A stretch of DNA of 64,000 nucleotides from G963662655 sp963666875 (lineage in GTDB: Bacteria; Cloacimonadota; Cloacimonadia; Cloacimonadales; JAIOQZ01). Positions 24,831 to 33,800 of this stretch are shown piece by piece (positions within the stretch are counted from its first letter, which is position 1; each line of letters opens with the position of its first letter). The stretch is taken from NCBI GenBank assembly GCA_963666875.2, contig CAXXPU010000006.1, forward strand, positions 186,001 to 250,000, read 5' to 3'. Made by a program: the position numbers and the translations under genes. The notes under the pieces are model-generated. The model ran no database searches. It saw only the letters and a program-made list of their open reading frames with translations, and was not told the origin of the DNA.

Positions 24831-24938
24831 CGATTTCGTCATATCTGACGATTTTGAATATTTAACGGGAAAGCGCATATCTCCTTATAATACAGGACAA
24901 TAAGCTGTTATATACCGATAGAACCTGACGTTTTCGTC
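24827..24938 (+). promoter_or_regulatory. Three enhancer-like repeats upstream of a sigma54 promoter
   Basis: CTGACGATTTCGTCA (24827-24841), CTGACGATTTTGA (24845-24857) and CTGACGTTTTCGTC (24925-24938). The first contains a 6-2-6 palindrome (TGACGA-TT-TCGTCA). They lie 88-199 bp before the -24 box at 25026, the usual distance for activator binding sites. The first overlaps the stop codon of the activator gene. Confidence 0.65.
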
Positions 24939-25025
24939 TTGCAATTTTACACATTTACACCACAAAAAAGCCACCGCTCCGCCGCCCGTTTCCGTAATCT
25001 TTTTTATACCAATATGATACGCGAG

Positions 25026-25041
25026 TGGCACGAGAATTGTT
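25026..25041 (+). promoter_or_regulatory. Sigma54 (-24/-12) promoter
   Basis: TGGCACG-AGAA-TTGTT matches the consensus TGGCACG-N4-TTGC(A/T) with correct GG to TG spacing; only the -12 C is T. The transcript would start about 12 bp downstream and cover the genes at 25074 and 25484. Confidence 0.75.
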
Positions 25042-25073
25042 CATAGCAATGGAAAATGATAAACGGAGCAGCT

Positions 25074-25466
25074 ATGAACACATTGCTTATCGGCTCGAAC
25101 GATATTTCCCCAGCGCTTCTGGAACACATGCAGAGGATCGTTGATGGCTCGGTTTTCCTCGCAGGTTCTATTAAAGAAGCCCTTCATCTCGTCCGTAACT
25201 ATACATTTCGATTCATCGTATTGATCATACGAAATGAACAGGATCTGACCCTTTTCCATGATGTCGTGGTAAACTCCCCGGTCGCTTCCCACATTGTTTG
25301 TGGCGGCGATATCGCGGAGATGAAAAAAACGCTTGAGACTGGCGCCGCTACCTGGGTGCCGGATTTCGAAACCCTGGTAACGTTTCTGGAATTCCGCGAG
25401 GAGCGCAGAATTCAGACAGACCAGAATCCCGTACCGACAATAAAAATCAGACAAAGCACTACATAA
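25074..25466 (+). CDS. Small receiver-like protein without phospho-acceptor site
   Basis: 130 residues; the ATG at 25074 has SD GGAG, unlike the upstream in-frame ATG at 25056. Alternating strands and helices (MNTLLIGSNDISPALLE, FRFIVLIIRNE, VVNSPVASHIVCGGD) recall the CheY fold, but the acidic pocket and the phosphorylated Asp are absent. The assignment as a pseudo-receiver is therefore tentative. It is the first gene after the sigma54 promoter and is 17 bp upstream of the giant LamG protein, so it may help regulate or export that protein. I recognise no family with certainty. Confidence 0.7.
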   Translation: MNTLLIGSNDISPALLEHMQRIVDGSVFLAGSIKEALHLVRNYTFRFIVLIIRNEQDLTLFHDVVVNSPVASHIVCGGDIAEMKKTLETGAATWVPDFETLVTFLEFREERRIQTDQNPVPTIKIRQSTT

Positions 25467-25483
25467 TTAATTCAGGAGGAACT

Positions 25484-28400
25484 ATGAAAAACTTAGTACT
25501 ACTTCTTGGACTGCTGCTGATCAGCTTATCACTGATGGCTGATTATCCCTTGCTTCAGGAGAACTTCGAAGGCGGCGTCCTTCCCACGGGCTGGTTCAAC
25601 TTCTCGATGACCGGATCGGCATGGTATGTCGATTCGCCCGGCTACAGCAGCAGCTATAAGCTACACATCGCCAACAACGCCCCGAGCTCGATAGACATGG
25701 TAGTCGTATCGACGCCGGCAATCGATATAACGGGACTGAACGGCGCGCCGCTGGTCATCGATTACATGCTGTACCAGGGCATCGATCTGGAGATGGTTGA
25801 CCTGGCAATGTTTCAGCCGCAGTATTCGTATGACGGAAGTTCCTGGTATGCGATAACAGAGGAGATGTCGGAAATCGCAGATGCCTGGCATCCGCAGCAG
25901 CACATCTTCTATCCCGAAGCACAGTCACAAATATACATCGGCTTCCTGAGCTATATATTGAACAACACCGGCGCATTGCTCGAATTCGGGATCGACGACG
26001 TCCAGATTTCGGCCGGCGCTCCCAAGCTTACCCTGAGCGCGACTTCTTTCGATTTCGGTACGATCTTCGTCGGCGATTACGCGCTCAATACGCTGACCGT
26101 GACCAACGACGGCAGCCTGCCGCTCGAATACGCCTTCTCTGTCCCGACATACTTCTATATGGATATCGACGGATACTCTTACACCACCTATACCGGAACG
26201 CTTGGGGCAGGCGCTTCGAAGAACATCGATGTCTATTACCATCCGCTTGCGCCATACAACTACATCGGAAGCGTTTATCAGATGACCTCGAACGATCCCA
26301 ACAACACCACGGCAAACATCACGCTCTCCGCTTCCAGCGTGTATCCGGCCACGGGTGCCAACGTAATCGGGTTCGATGGTACGAACGACTGGGGTAAGTC
26401 GAATAATCCATTGCCGTTAAGCGCTAATAGCGCGGTAACCATCGAAACATGGTTTAAAGTCACCGGAACCAATGCGATCCAGTTTCTTACCAGCTCCGGC
26501 TCGGAAAATCTCGAGATCCATCTGGACATGACGAACAATAATCTTCGTTTTATTCCGACGACCGGCGTCTATCTCGATACAGACCCGGGCACGGTCAGTC
26601 TCGATAGCTGGACGCACCTCGCCTGCGTCTATAACCCGAATTCCGCGACCGGCAAAATCTACCTGAACGGCGTGGATATGAACGTCACGAACAATGGATA
26701 TAATCCTCTGACAACGCCGATATCAAACTCGCTCGACAACGTCTATCTCGGCGTCCGCGCCGGAGTGATTTACCCGTTCTCGGGAAAGATGGACGAAATC
26801 CGTATCTGGAGCTGCGAACGCACTGCAGAGCAGATCCGCAACAACAAGCATTTACAGCTCGTGCTGCCCCAGACGAACCTCATGTCCTACTTGCAATGCA
26901 ATGAAGTGGAAAGCAAATTCCTCTACGACCCGATGTACCTGAACTACATCGTGATGTACAACTACGATGCGTCGCAGCGCATTGCCACCGACTTCGCGTT
27001 TGGAACCGGCGTGGCCGAATGCCTGACAGTTCCCAGCGGAAGCGGCGTTGTTTCCGGCTCCACCACGGGCGTCTCGCTGAACGTCTCCAGCGGAAATGGA
27101 CAGATATTCAGCGTTACCCGCCTGAGTGGCGCGCCGCTCAATCCGCCAACCGGACAGTTCTCGGTGTTCGATGCACAGACCTGGGTTATCCAGACCTTCG
27201 GAAGCGACCAGATGACCTGCGACATTACCTATACGCTCTCCGAAGACCTCACTGAGGACGACGAAGCACATCCGAATAACGCCCGGTCAAACGGCAGAAG
27301 CGCAAACACATCTGCTTCCTTCACCAATTATGTCGGCGCGATAAACGTCAATGCGGCTACAAATCAGGTGACCTACGGCGGATTGACTGCTGTCCCGGTT
27401 GCGCAGCAGATGATTATCACGCGCCAGAACAATCCCGTTTACCCCATCATACATCTGGATCAGACAATTCTGCATTTCGGGGATTGCTATATCGGCGAGG
27501 TCTCCATGGTAGAATTCCCGATCTCGAACTTGGGCACTGCGCCGCTCGAATACGAAATTACCGTAGATGCGCCTCTCCACTTCGTCGTCAATGGCGAAGT
27601 AACCCAGACATACTCCGGTACGGTTCCCGTATCCGGTGGTGACGGATCGGTGGAAGTCTATTTCGCGCCGACGGAAGAATGTGTATTTACCGGTGAATTA
27701 TTCTCTATTGGCAGCAACGATCCCGCGAACCCATTTGTGAATGTTCATTATTATGGTTCTGCCGTCACGCAGGCGACCGGCGTAAAATCGGTACAGTTCA
27801 ATGGAACCAACGATTATGCAGAGACCTTCCAGCCTGTAAACTTTGCAGCAGGATCGGCGATCACGATGGAAATGTGGTTCAACGCCTACAGTGGCGGTGG
27901 GACAGTTCAGTTTCTGACCAGCTCGGGAATGGAGAAGCTCGAGGTTCATCTGGACCTCAATCACAATAATCTCAGATTCATTCCTGCACCCAACGTCTAT
28001 CTCGATACACCGGATAACTCTGTAGCGCTCGATACCTGGACACATCTGGCGATCGTTTACGATCCGACAAACACCTATGCAAAAATCTACATCAATGGCG
28101 TGGACACTTCCTACAATCTGAACGGATCCGCTCCCATCACCACTCCTCTTCCCACGACGTATGCGAACACTTTCTTCGGAAAAAGATGCGACGGTTCCTA
28201 TCCATTTTTCGGCGCGATGGACGAAATCCGCTTCTGGACATCGGTCCGTAGCGCGGACGACATTCGCAGGAACAAGCACCATCCGCTTTCTCTGCCATGT
28301 ACCGGATTGCTCGCCTACTGGCGCTGCAACGAGACCGAAGGTTCTGCACTACTGGAAGAAATCAATTTGCGTCATGCACAGCTTCAATACTACAATGCAA

Positions 28401-30490
28401 ATGCTCATATCGATACCGGATTCATATTCGGAAACGGTTGGAGCGAAAGCTACGTTGCACCGGCTGAAGGCGGCGTATTGGACTGCTCCGGTAGCTATAT
28501 ATACTTCGATTTCACTACCTCTGACAGCCAGGATATCGTATATACCTACCTGTACGGTGCGCCCGTCAATCCACCCACCGGATGCTACACCGTATTCAAC
28601 GACAACACACGTATCATCCAGACCTATGGAAGCACCGATCTGGCCGGTAGCGTCACCTTCTCCGCATTCGGTAATATGACACTGAACGATGAGACGTATC
28701 ATGATAACATCCGCCTCTACGGACGTGATGCACGCGGCGTCGCAAACTTCAATAATCTCACGGGTGCAAGCAGCGTAAGCGCGGCAACCGACAAGGCTAC
28801 CTTCCCCCTGACATCCGCTCTTCCGAATGCGCAGCAATTCATCATCACCCGCCAGGATGATCCGTCTTATCCTGCCATAGATCTCAATACCACGACGCTC
28901 GATTTCGGAACCGTATTCCTTGGCTCAGCGGGTGAAGCATGGCTGCAAATTACCAATACCGGTTTTGCGGATCTGAATTGGACGATCACCTCCGAATCTC
29001 CGGTTACCATCACCGATGGAGCAGGAATCGACGTGTATGAGTTCTCGGCAAGCTGCACCGCCGGCTCTACGTTCTCTCTTCAACTGAAGTACCATCCGAC
29101 TGCGGCAGGCCAGCAAAGCGGCACAGTCGAGATCACCTCGAACGACCCGTTCCAACCTTCGGTAACAATCGAGTGGTTCGGTGAAGGCGATATCATCGAG
29201 AACGGCGAATACGCAATGAGCTTCAGTGGTACCAATCAGTACGTGCAGGTTCCTGCGGAAAGTTCGTTCTGCGGACCAGAATTCACCATCGAGATGTGGT
29301 TCATGCGTCCGGAATTCAGCACGATGGCCCAGTTCCTTTGCGGACGTGGTACCGAGAACTTCGAGATCCACCTCAGCTCGAACTATATTCGCTTCATTCC
29401 GGCAACCGGCGTGTATCTCGATTCACCCAACAGTGTGTTTGTCGATGGCGAATGGACGCATATCGCATGTATCTACAATCCGTATGTAGGTTATGCCGCC
29501 ATGTTCATCAACGGTAACCAGATTCCGCTGACCAATCACGGTCCCAATCCGCTGACCACCATGCCGCCCTATAGCGATAGCCCGTTCATGATCGGATCGC
29601 GTGCCTATCATCAGCTTCCAATGGCCGGCTACATCGACGAAGTGCGCGTATGGAGCGAAAGCCGTACTGCGGATGAAATCCGCCTGGGCATGCACAACCA
29701 GCCATCGGTCAATTCGGAAAATCTGAGCGGTTACTGGAAAATGAACTACGGCGAGGGAACGACGGTTTACGACGCCACCCGTAAATGGGATGGAACCAGC
29801 TATGGCGCTACCTGGGCGAGTTCACCGCTGATCCTCGGTGAGGACATCACAAGCGTCTATCAGGTTCCCGAAGAACCCGGAACGCTGGACTGCCCGGAAG
29901 TCGGTATGTCGTTTGAATTCACAACGGTCACAAACGGTACTTTCTATATCACCATGTGTCCTGGACCAGAATCGAGAAACCACCGATATGACAGTGTGTT
30001 CGACGATCCCACACGCATCCTGCACTACTACGGCAGCACGACGCCCGAAGTCACCATGACGACCGCGATCAATGGAACCTTCGATGAGATGGACGAATAC
30101 GATCCGACGAACATCTGTCTTGTGACTCGCACGGATGGAAATTTCGATGAATACATTATCGGACAGGGTGCATACAGTGTCGATTATGAAGCCGGTGAAG
30201 CGGTGTATATTAATCCGCTCGAAAACATGAACGGAACGCAGTTCTACCTTGTGCGCGAAGGCGATCCGGAGCTTGGCGAGCCGCGAGGAATTCAGCTTAC
30301 AGTCGCAGAAGGAATCGTTGAAATGATCTGGGATGCTGTTCCCGGTGCAACGTACTATGTGGTTGAAACCGCTTCCATGCCGGATGGCGAATTTGTTATC
30401 GCTACGAATGGCGAGACAACCGAAACATCATGGAACGCTCCGGTGACAGAGACGAGTGCATATTTCCGAATCAAAGCAATAAAGGATTGA
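25484..30490 (+). CDS. Giant secreted LamG-repeat surface protein
   Basis: 1,668 residues. Signal peptide MKNLVLLLGLLLISLSLMA, then a cleaved-adhesin/MAM-like domain (about 20-175). Three long repeats follow, each with an ASH or choice-of-anchor D module (LSATSFDFGTIFVGDY; LDQTILHFGDCYIGEV; LNTTTLDFGTVFLGSA), a LamG/concanavalin domain (VTIETWF..WTHLACVYNP..MDEIRIWS) and a beta segment with WVIQTFGS or IIQTYGS. A closing FN3-like domain ends at FRIKAIKD. There is no YPNPFNP tail. LamG domains bind glycans or matrix, so adhesion is likely. Neighbouring evidence suggests sigma54 control: promoter at 25026 and an activator gene directly upstream. SD AGGAGG precedes the ATG. Confidence 0.9.
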   Translation: MKNLVLLLGLLLISLSLMADYPLLQENFEGGVLPTGWFNFSMTGSAWYVDSPGYSSSYKLHIANNAPSSIDMVVVSTPAIDITGLNGAPLVIDYMLYQGIDLEMVDLAMFQPQYSYDGSSWYAITEEMSEIADAWHPQQHIFYPEAQSQIYIGFLSYILNNTGALLEFGIDDVQISAGAPKLTLSATSFDFGTIFVGDYALNTLTVTNDGSLPLEYAFSVPTYFYMDIDGYSYTTYTGTLGAGASKNIDVYYHPLAPYNYIGSVYQMTSNDPNNTTANITLSASSVYPATGANVIGFDGTNDWGKSNNPLPLSANSAVTIETWFKVTGTNAIQFLTSSGSENLEIHLDMTNNNLRFIPTTGVYLDTDPGTVSLDSWTHLACVYNPNSATGKIYLNGVDMNVTNNGYNPLTTPISNSLDNVYLGVRAGVIYPFSGKMDEIRIWSCERTAEQIRNNKHLQLVLPQTNLMSYLQCNEVESKFLYDPMYLNYIVMYNYDASQRIATDFAFGTGVAECLTVPSGSGVVSGSTTGVSLNVSSGNGQIFSVTRLSGAPLNPPTGQFSVFDAQTWVIQTFGSDQMTCDITYTLSEDLTEDDEAHPNNARSNGRSANTSASFTNYVGAINVNAATNQVTYGGLTAVPVAQQMIITRQNNPVYPIIHLDQTILHFGDCYIGEVSMVEFPISNLGTAPLEYEITVDAPLHFVVNGEVTQTYSGTVPVSGGDGSVEVYFAPTEECVFTGELFSIGSNDPANPFVNVHYYGSAVTQATGVKSVQFNGTNDYAETFQPVNFAAGSAITMEMWFNAYSGGGTVQFLTSSGMEKLEVHLDLNHNNLRFIPAPNVYLDTPDNSVALDTWTHLAIVYDPTNTYAKIYINGVDTSYNLNGSAPITTPLPTTYANTFFGKRCDGSYPFFGAMDEIRFWTSVRSADDIRRNKHHPLSLPCTGLLAYWRCNETEGSALLEEINLRHAQLQYYNANAHIDTGFIFGNGWSESYVAPAEGGVLDCSGSYIYFDFTTSDSQDIVYTYLYGAPVNPPTGCYTVFNDNTRIIQTYGSTDLAGSVTFSAFGNMTLNDETYHDNIRLYGRDARGVANFNNLTGASSVSAATDKATFPLTSALPNAQQFIITRQDDPSYPAIDLNTTTLDFGTVFLGSAGEAWLQITNTGFADLNWTITSESPVTITDGAGIDVYEFSASCTAGSTFSLQLKYHPTAAGQQSGTVEITSNDPFQPSVTIEWFGEGDIIENGEYAMSFSGTNQYVQVPAESSFCGPEFTIEMWFMRPEFSTMAQFLCGRGTENFEIHLSSNYIRFIPATGVYLDSPNSVFVDGEWTHIACIYNPYVGYAAMFINGNQIPLTNHGPNPLTTMPPYSDSPFMIGSRAYHQLPMAGYIDEVRVWSESRTADEIRLGMHNQPSVNSENLSGYWKMNYGEGTTVYDATRKWDGTSYGATWASSPLILGEDITSVYQVPEEPGTLDCPEVGMSFEFTTVTNGTFYITMCPGPESRNHRYDSVFDDPTRILHYYGSTTPEVTMTTAINGTFDEMDEYDPTNICLVTRTDGNFDEYIIGQGAYSVDYEAGEAVYINPLENMNGTQFYLVREGDPELGEPRGIQLTVAEGIVEMIWDAVPGATYYVVETASMPDGEFVIATNGETTETSWNAPVTETSAYFRIKAIKD

Positions 30491-30506
30491 TTTCCCCAGC
30501 CAAACG

Positions 30507-30539
30507 AAGACCGGTGTCCGTACGGATGCCGGTCTTTTT
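30507..30539 (+). terminator. Rho-independent terminator of the LamG gene
   Basis: AAGACCGG and CCGGTCTT form the stem, extended by TCCG/CGGA around a TA loop, followed by TTTTT. It begins 17 bp after the stop codon at 30490. Confidence 0.88.
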
Positions 30540-30683
30540 CAATTGCGGTAATGTCCTCGTAGATACAAGTTTAGGCGTATAAATATCTTTAGCGAAAAGT
30601 TATAGGTTCCCGGCCCCTGCACATCTTCGCTTCGTTTGTCGATCGTCCCGATCGAAGATAGCAATCCCTTGGGATTGCAGAAA

Positions 30684-30806
30684 TCATTCGGTTCGGATCA
30701 TTTTCCGGCGAGTATCTTGTCGGCCACCTCTTTCATGTACAGCCGGCATGTTTTTCATGTTGTTGTTGAAAAACGGGCATCTCGGTAAACATTCGCAATC
30801 TGCCAT
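30684..30806 (-). CDS. Tiny Cys-rich protein after the hybrid kinase, possibly frameshifted
   Basis: An ATG at 30806 with a very strong SD (AAAGGAG) lies 19 bp after the stop of the large kinase. The 40-residue reading starts MADCECLPRCPFFNNNMKN, with CxC and CPFF motifs like small Cys-rich proteins often encoded beside signalling genes. Those relatives have a second half with a CARYM-like motif. Here, removing one A from the A5 run (30751-30755) gives CRLYMKEVADKILAGK and a 35-residue protein ending at 30698. Either the gene is frameshifted or the last codons are read differently. Too short for firm assignment; possible metal binding is inference. Confidence 0.55.
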   Translation of the reverse strand: MADCECLPRCPFFNNNMKNMPAVHERGGRQDTRRKMIRTE

Positions 30807-30825
30807 GATTCACTCCTTTCAAACA

Positions 30826-33800
30826 TTATCCTCTCAGCGTTTCTTCTATCTTACTGATAAGATCCTTCATATTGAACGGTTTCTGAATAAAAGGCGTGTT
30901 GGGGTCGAGCATACCGTGATGCACGATGGCATTATCGGTATAACCGGACATATAGACTACCTTGAGGTCCGGCATGTTTTTTCTGAGGCGATTGATCAGG
31001 ATCTTGCCGCTCATCTCGGGCATGACCACATCCGTCAGGATAATATCGGGTTCGAAGCCCTTCTCTTCAACTTCCAGCAATGCCGCACCGCCATTGGAGG
31101 ATGTTCTGACATCGCACTTCAGCTTCCTGAAGGCTCGATAGATCAAATTCCTCAGTGAATCGTCGTCTTCCACGATCAATATCTTTATACTTGAAAGCAG
31201 TATTGGTTGTCCTGATGCGTTTTCGGGCTTCTGTTCTTCTATTTCAGACCGGGATATCGGAAGCAGTATCTTGAACGTGGTACCTACACCTTCTTCGCTA
31301 TATACCATGATGATGCCACCCGATTGCCGGATGATACCGTAAACGGTCGAGAGTCCGAGTCCGGTTCCCTTACCTTGTCCCTTTGTCGTGAAGAACGGCT
31401 CGAATATTTTCTCACGCGTTTCCTCGTCCATTCCAATGCCGTTGTCGGTGATTGTCAGCATGACATAGTGACCCTTCTCGATATGGTAATGGGAGTTGAC
31501 ATACTGATCGTCAACATGGAAAGACCTTGTTTCGATGGTCAGCTTTCCACCCCGTGGCATGGCGTCACGTGCATTAACCGCCAGATTGATGATCACCTGC
31601 TCGATTTGTCCGGGATCGACCTCAATCAACGGCAGATCCTCCACCAGATGCGTTTCATAATCGATATCCTCACCGATTAGACGGCGGAGCATCTTGTTCA
31701 GGTTCTTCACCAGATCGTTCAGATCCGTAATCTGTACTTGCAGTGTCTGTTTACGGCTGAAGGCGAGAAGCTGTCTGGTCAATGCCGCAGATCGTTTGCC
31801 TGCCTGGATGATCTCATTCACAAGCTCGTACAGCGGATCGTTTTCGTGAATGGAATCGAGCATCAATTCAGCGTACCCGATGATGACACCGAGCATATTG
31901 TTGAAGTCATGCGCCACGCCGCCGGCAAGCTGCCCGATCGCTTCCAGTTTCTGCGATTGCCGTAATTGCTCTTCGAGAGAGAGGCGTTCGGTGATGTCCT
32001 CCACCATCTCGATTGCGGCGACGACATCACCATTCGAATCTCGTATGGGCGATGCTACAATCCTGAACTTCCTGACGCTGGAACCAAACGTAACTTCAAT
32101 AACCGTTTCGCCGGCCCGTCCCGTCTCCAGGGCTTGTTTGGTCGGGCAACCATCGCATTCTCGATCTATCGGTGGATTTCGAAAATGCCTGTAACAGATA
32201 GGTTTGTCAGATAGTTTGATATCGGGGTACCATTCCGACATCTGACGATTCATCTCGATAATTCGCATATCTCTGCTGATCATTACGACACCCATGCCAA
32301 CATTCTGTACCATGGCACGCAGCTTCTCTTCGCTCTCCCTGAGAGCATCCTGTGAGCATTTCAGCTCAGTAATATCGGGGAATACGACGATCCCGGCAAT
32401 AATTTTCCCATCATCGTCAAACAATGGTGCCGCATTGACCGATATCCAGTAATCGCATTTGTCTGTTCGAATGATTGTTTCGCGATTCGTAACTTTTTTA
32501 CCCTGTTTGATTGCTTGAATCATGGGTAATTCATCAATTTCATAGGGCGTTCCGTCAGGATAGAATGTGGGCCATTTCAGCTGTGGATCCTCAAGGTATT
32601 TCGAGTTAATATCGGACGGTCGCTTCACCGTGAGGTCCAATACGGGCTCGTTGTAGTACATGATTTCACCGTCAGGAGCACTTGCGATTATCACCGGAAC
32701 CGGCATTTGCTCGATAGCGAATCGCAGAAGCCGCTCACGTTCTTGTAATTTCTTCTCGGCTTCCACTTTATCGGAGATATCACGACATAGACCCTGGATA
32801 TATGTATCATCTCCAAGTTGAATCTGGCTTATTCGAATCTCGACAGGAATAATCTGCCCGTCCTTTTTCTTCTGCCATGCATTGAACACCTTCGCTACAC
32901 CGATATCGATGTCATCGTAGAATTTTCCATTGTCCACCCGTTGAGTATATTCGGGATCAAGGTCAGATATGTTCATGCTGAGCAATTCTTCTCTGGAGTA
33001 GCCATAAGTCTTACATGAGCGATCGTTTACATCGATAATATTACCGCTCAGATCGTAAAATAGCAGGCAGTCCGATGATTGCATTACCAGGCTGCGATAG
33101 CGTTGTTCATTCTCCTTCAGTGCCAGTTCGGCGAGCTTTCGATAGGAGATATCACGGGTCGAACCCTGACAGAAGATCGATTCGCCTTTTTCATTGTAAA
33201 TCATCTTTGCATGGATTTCTACGACAACCGGATTCATCCATCGATCGAGCATCATTGTTTCGAACATGATACCCAAACTCTTCGGACCCCGCAACAACTC
33301 GTTTTCGAGCCTCTTCCTGAAATCCTCATAGTGTTCCGCATCGCAATGTTCTTTGTAATTCGTTCCAATCCATTCGTCTGGCTCGTATCCGAACATTTGC
33401 TTGATTGATGGATTGACGTATGTGAAGTTCATATCAAGATCGATTTTCCAGATCACATCGAGTGTCTCTTCCATCAACAGCCGATATTTCTCTTCGCTTT
33501 CCGCAAGCTTCAGTTCGGAAATTTTCTTCTCCGTGATATCCTGAAAAGAACCCCACATCATGACGCATTTACCCTTTTCAAAGACTGCGTCTCCCTGGAC
33601 ACGGCACCAAATAGATTCTTTCTGACTTGTATAAACATGGAGATCGAGGTTGAAAGGCTCTCCGGTTCTCCTTGTATTAATGTACGCTATTCTCAGCTTC
33701 TCTCGATCTTCATCGGGATAATAATTGTAGTGTTCTTCCACGCCGGGAGGTTCCTGGTCATGAGGTATCCCAATGATATCGTGAAGAGTTTTCGACCAGG

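Noticed and set aside
25484..30490. Internal DNA repeats that might suggest a CRISPR array or tandem element
   Set aside because: The repeats are in-frame protein modules of about 470 residues, not short direct repeats with spacers.
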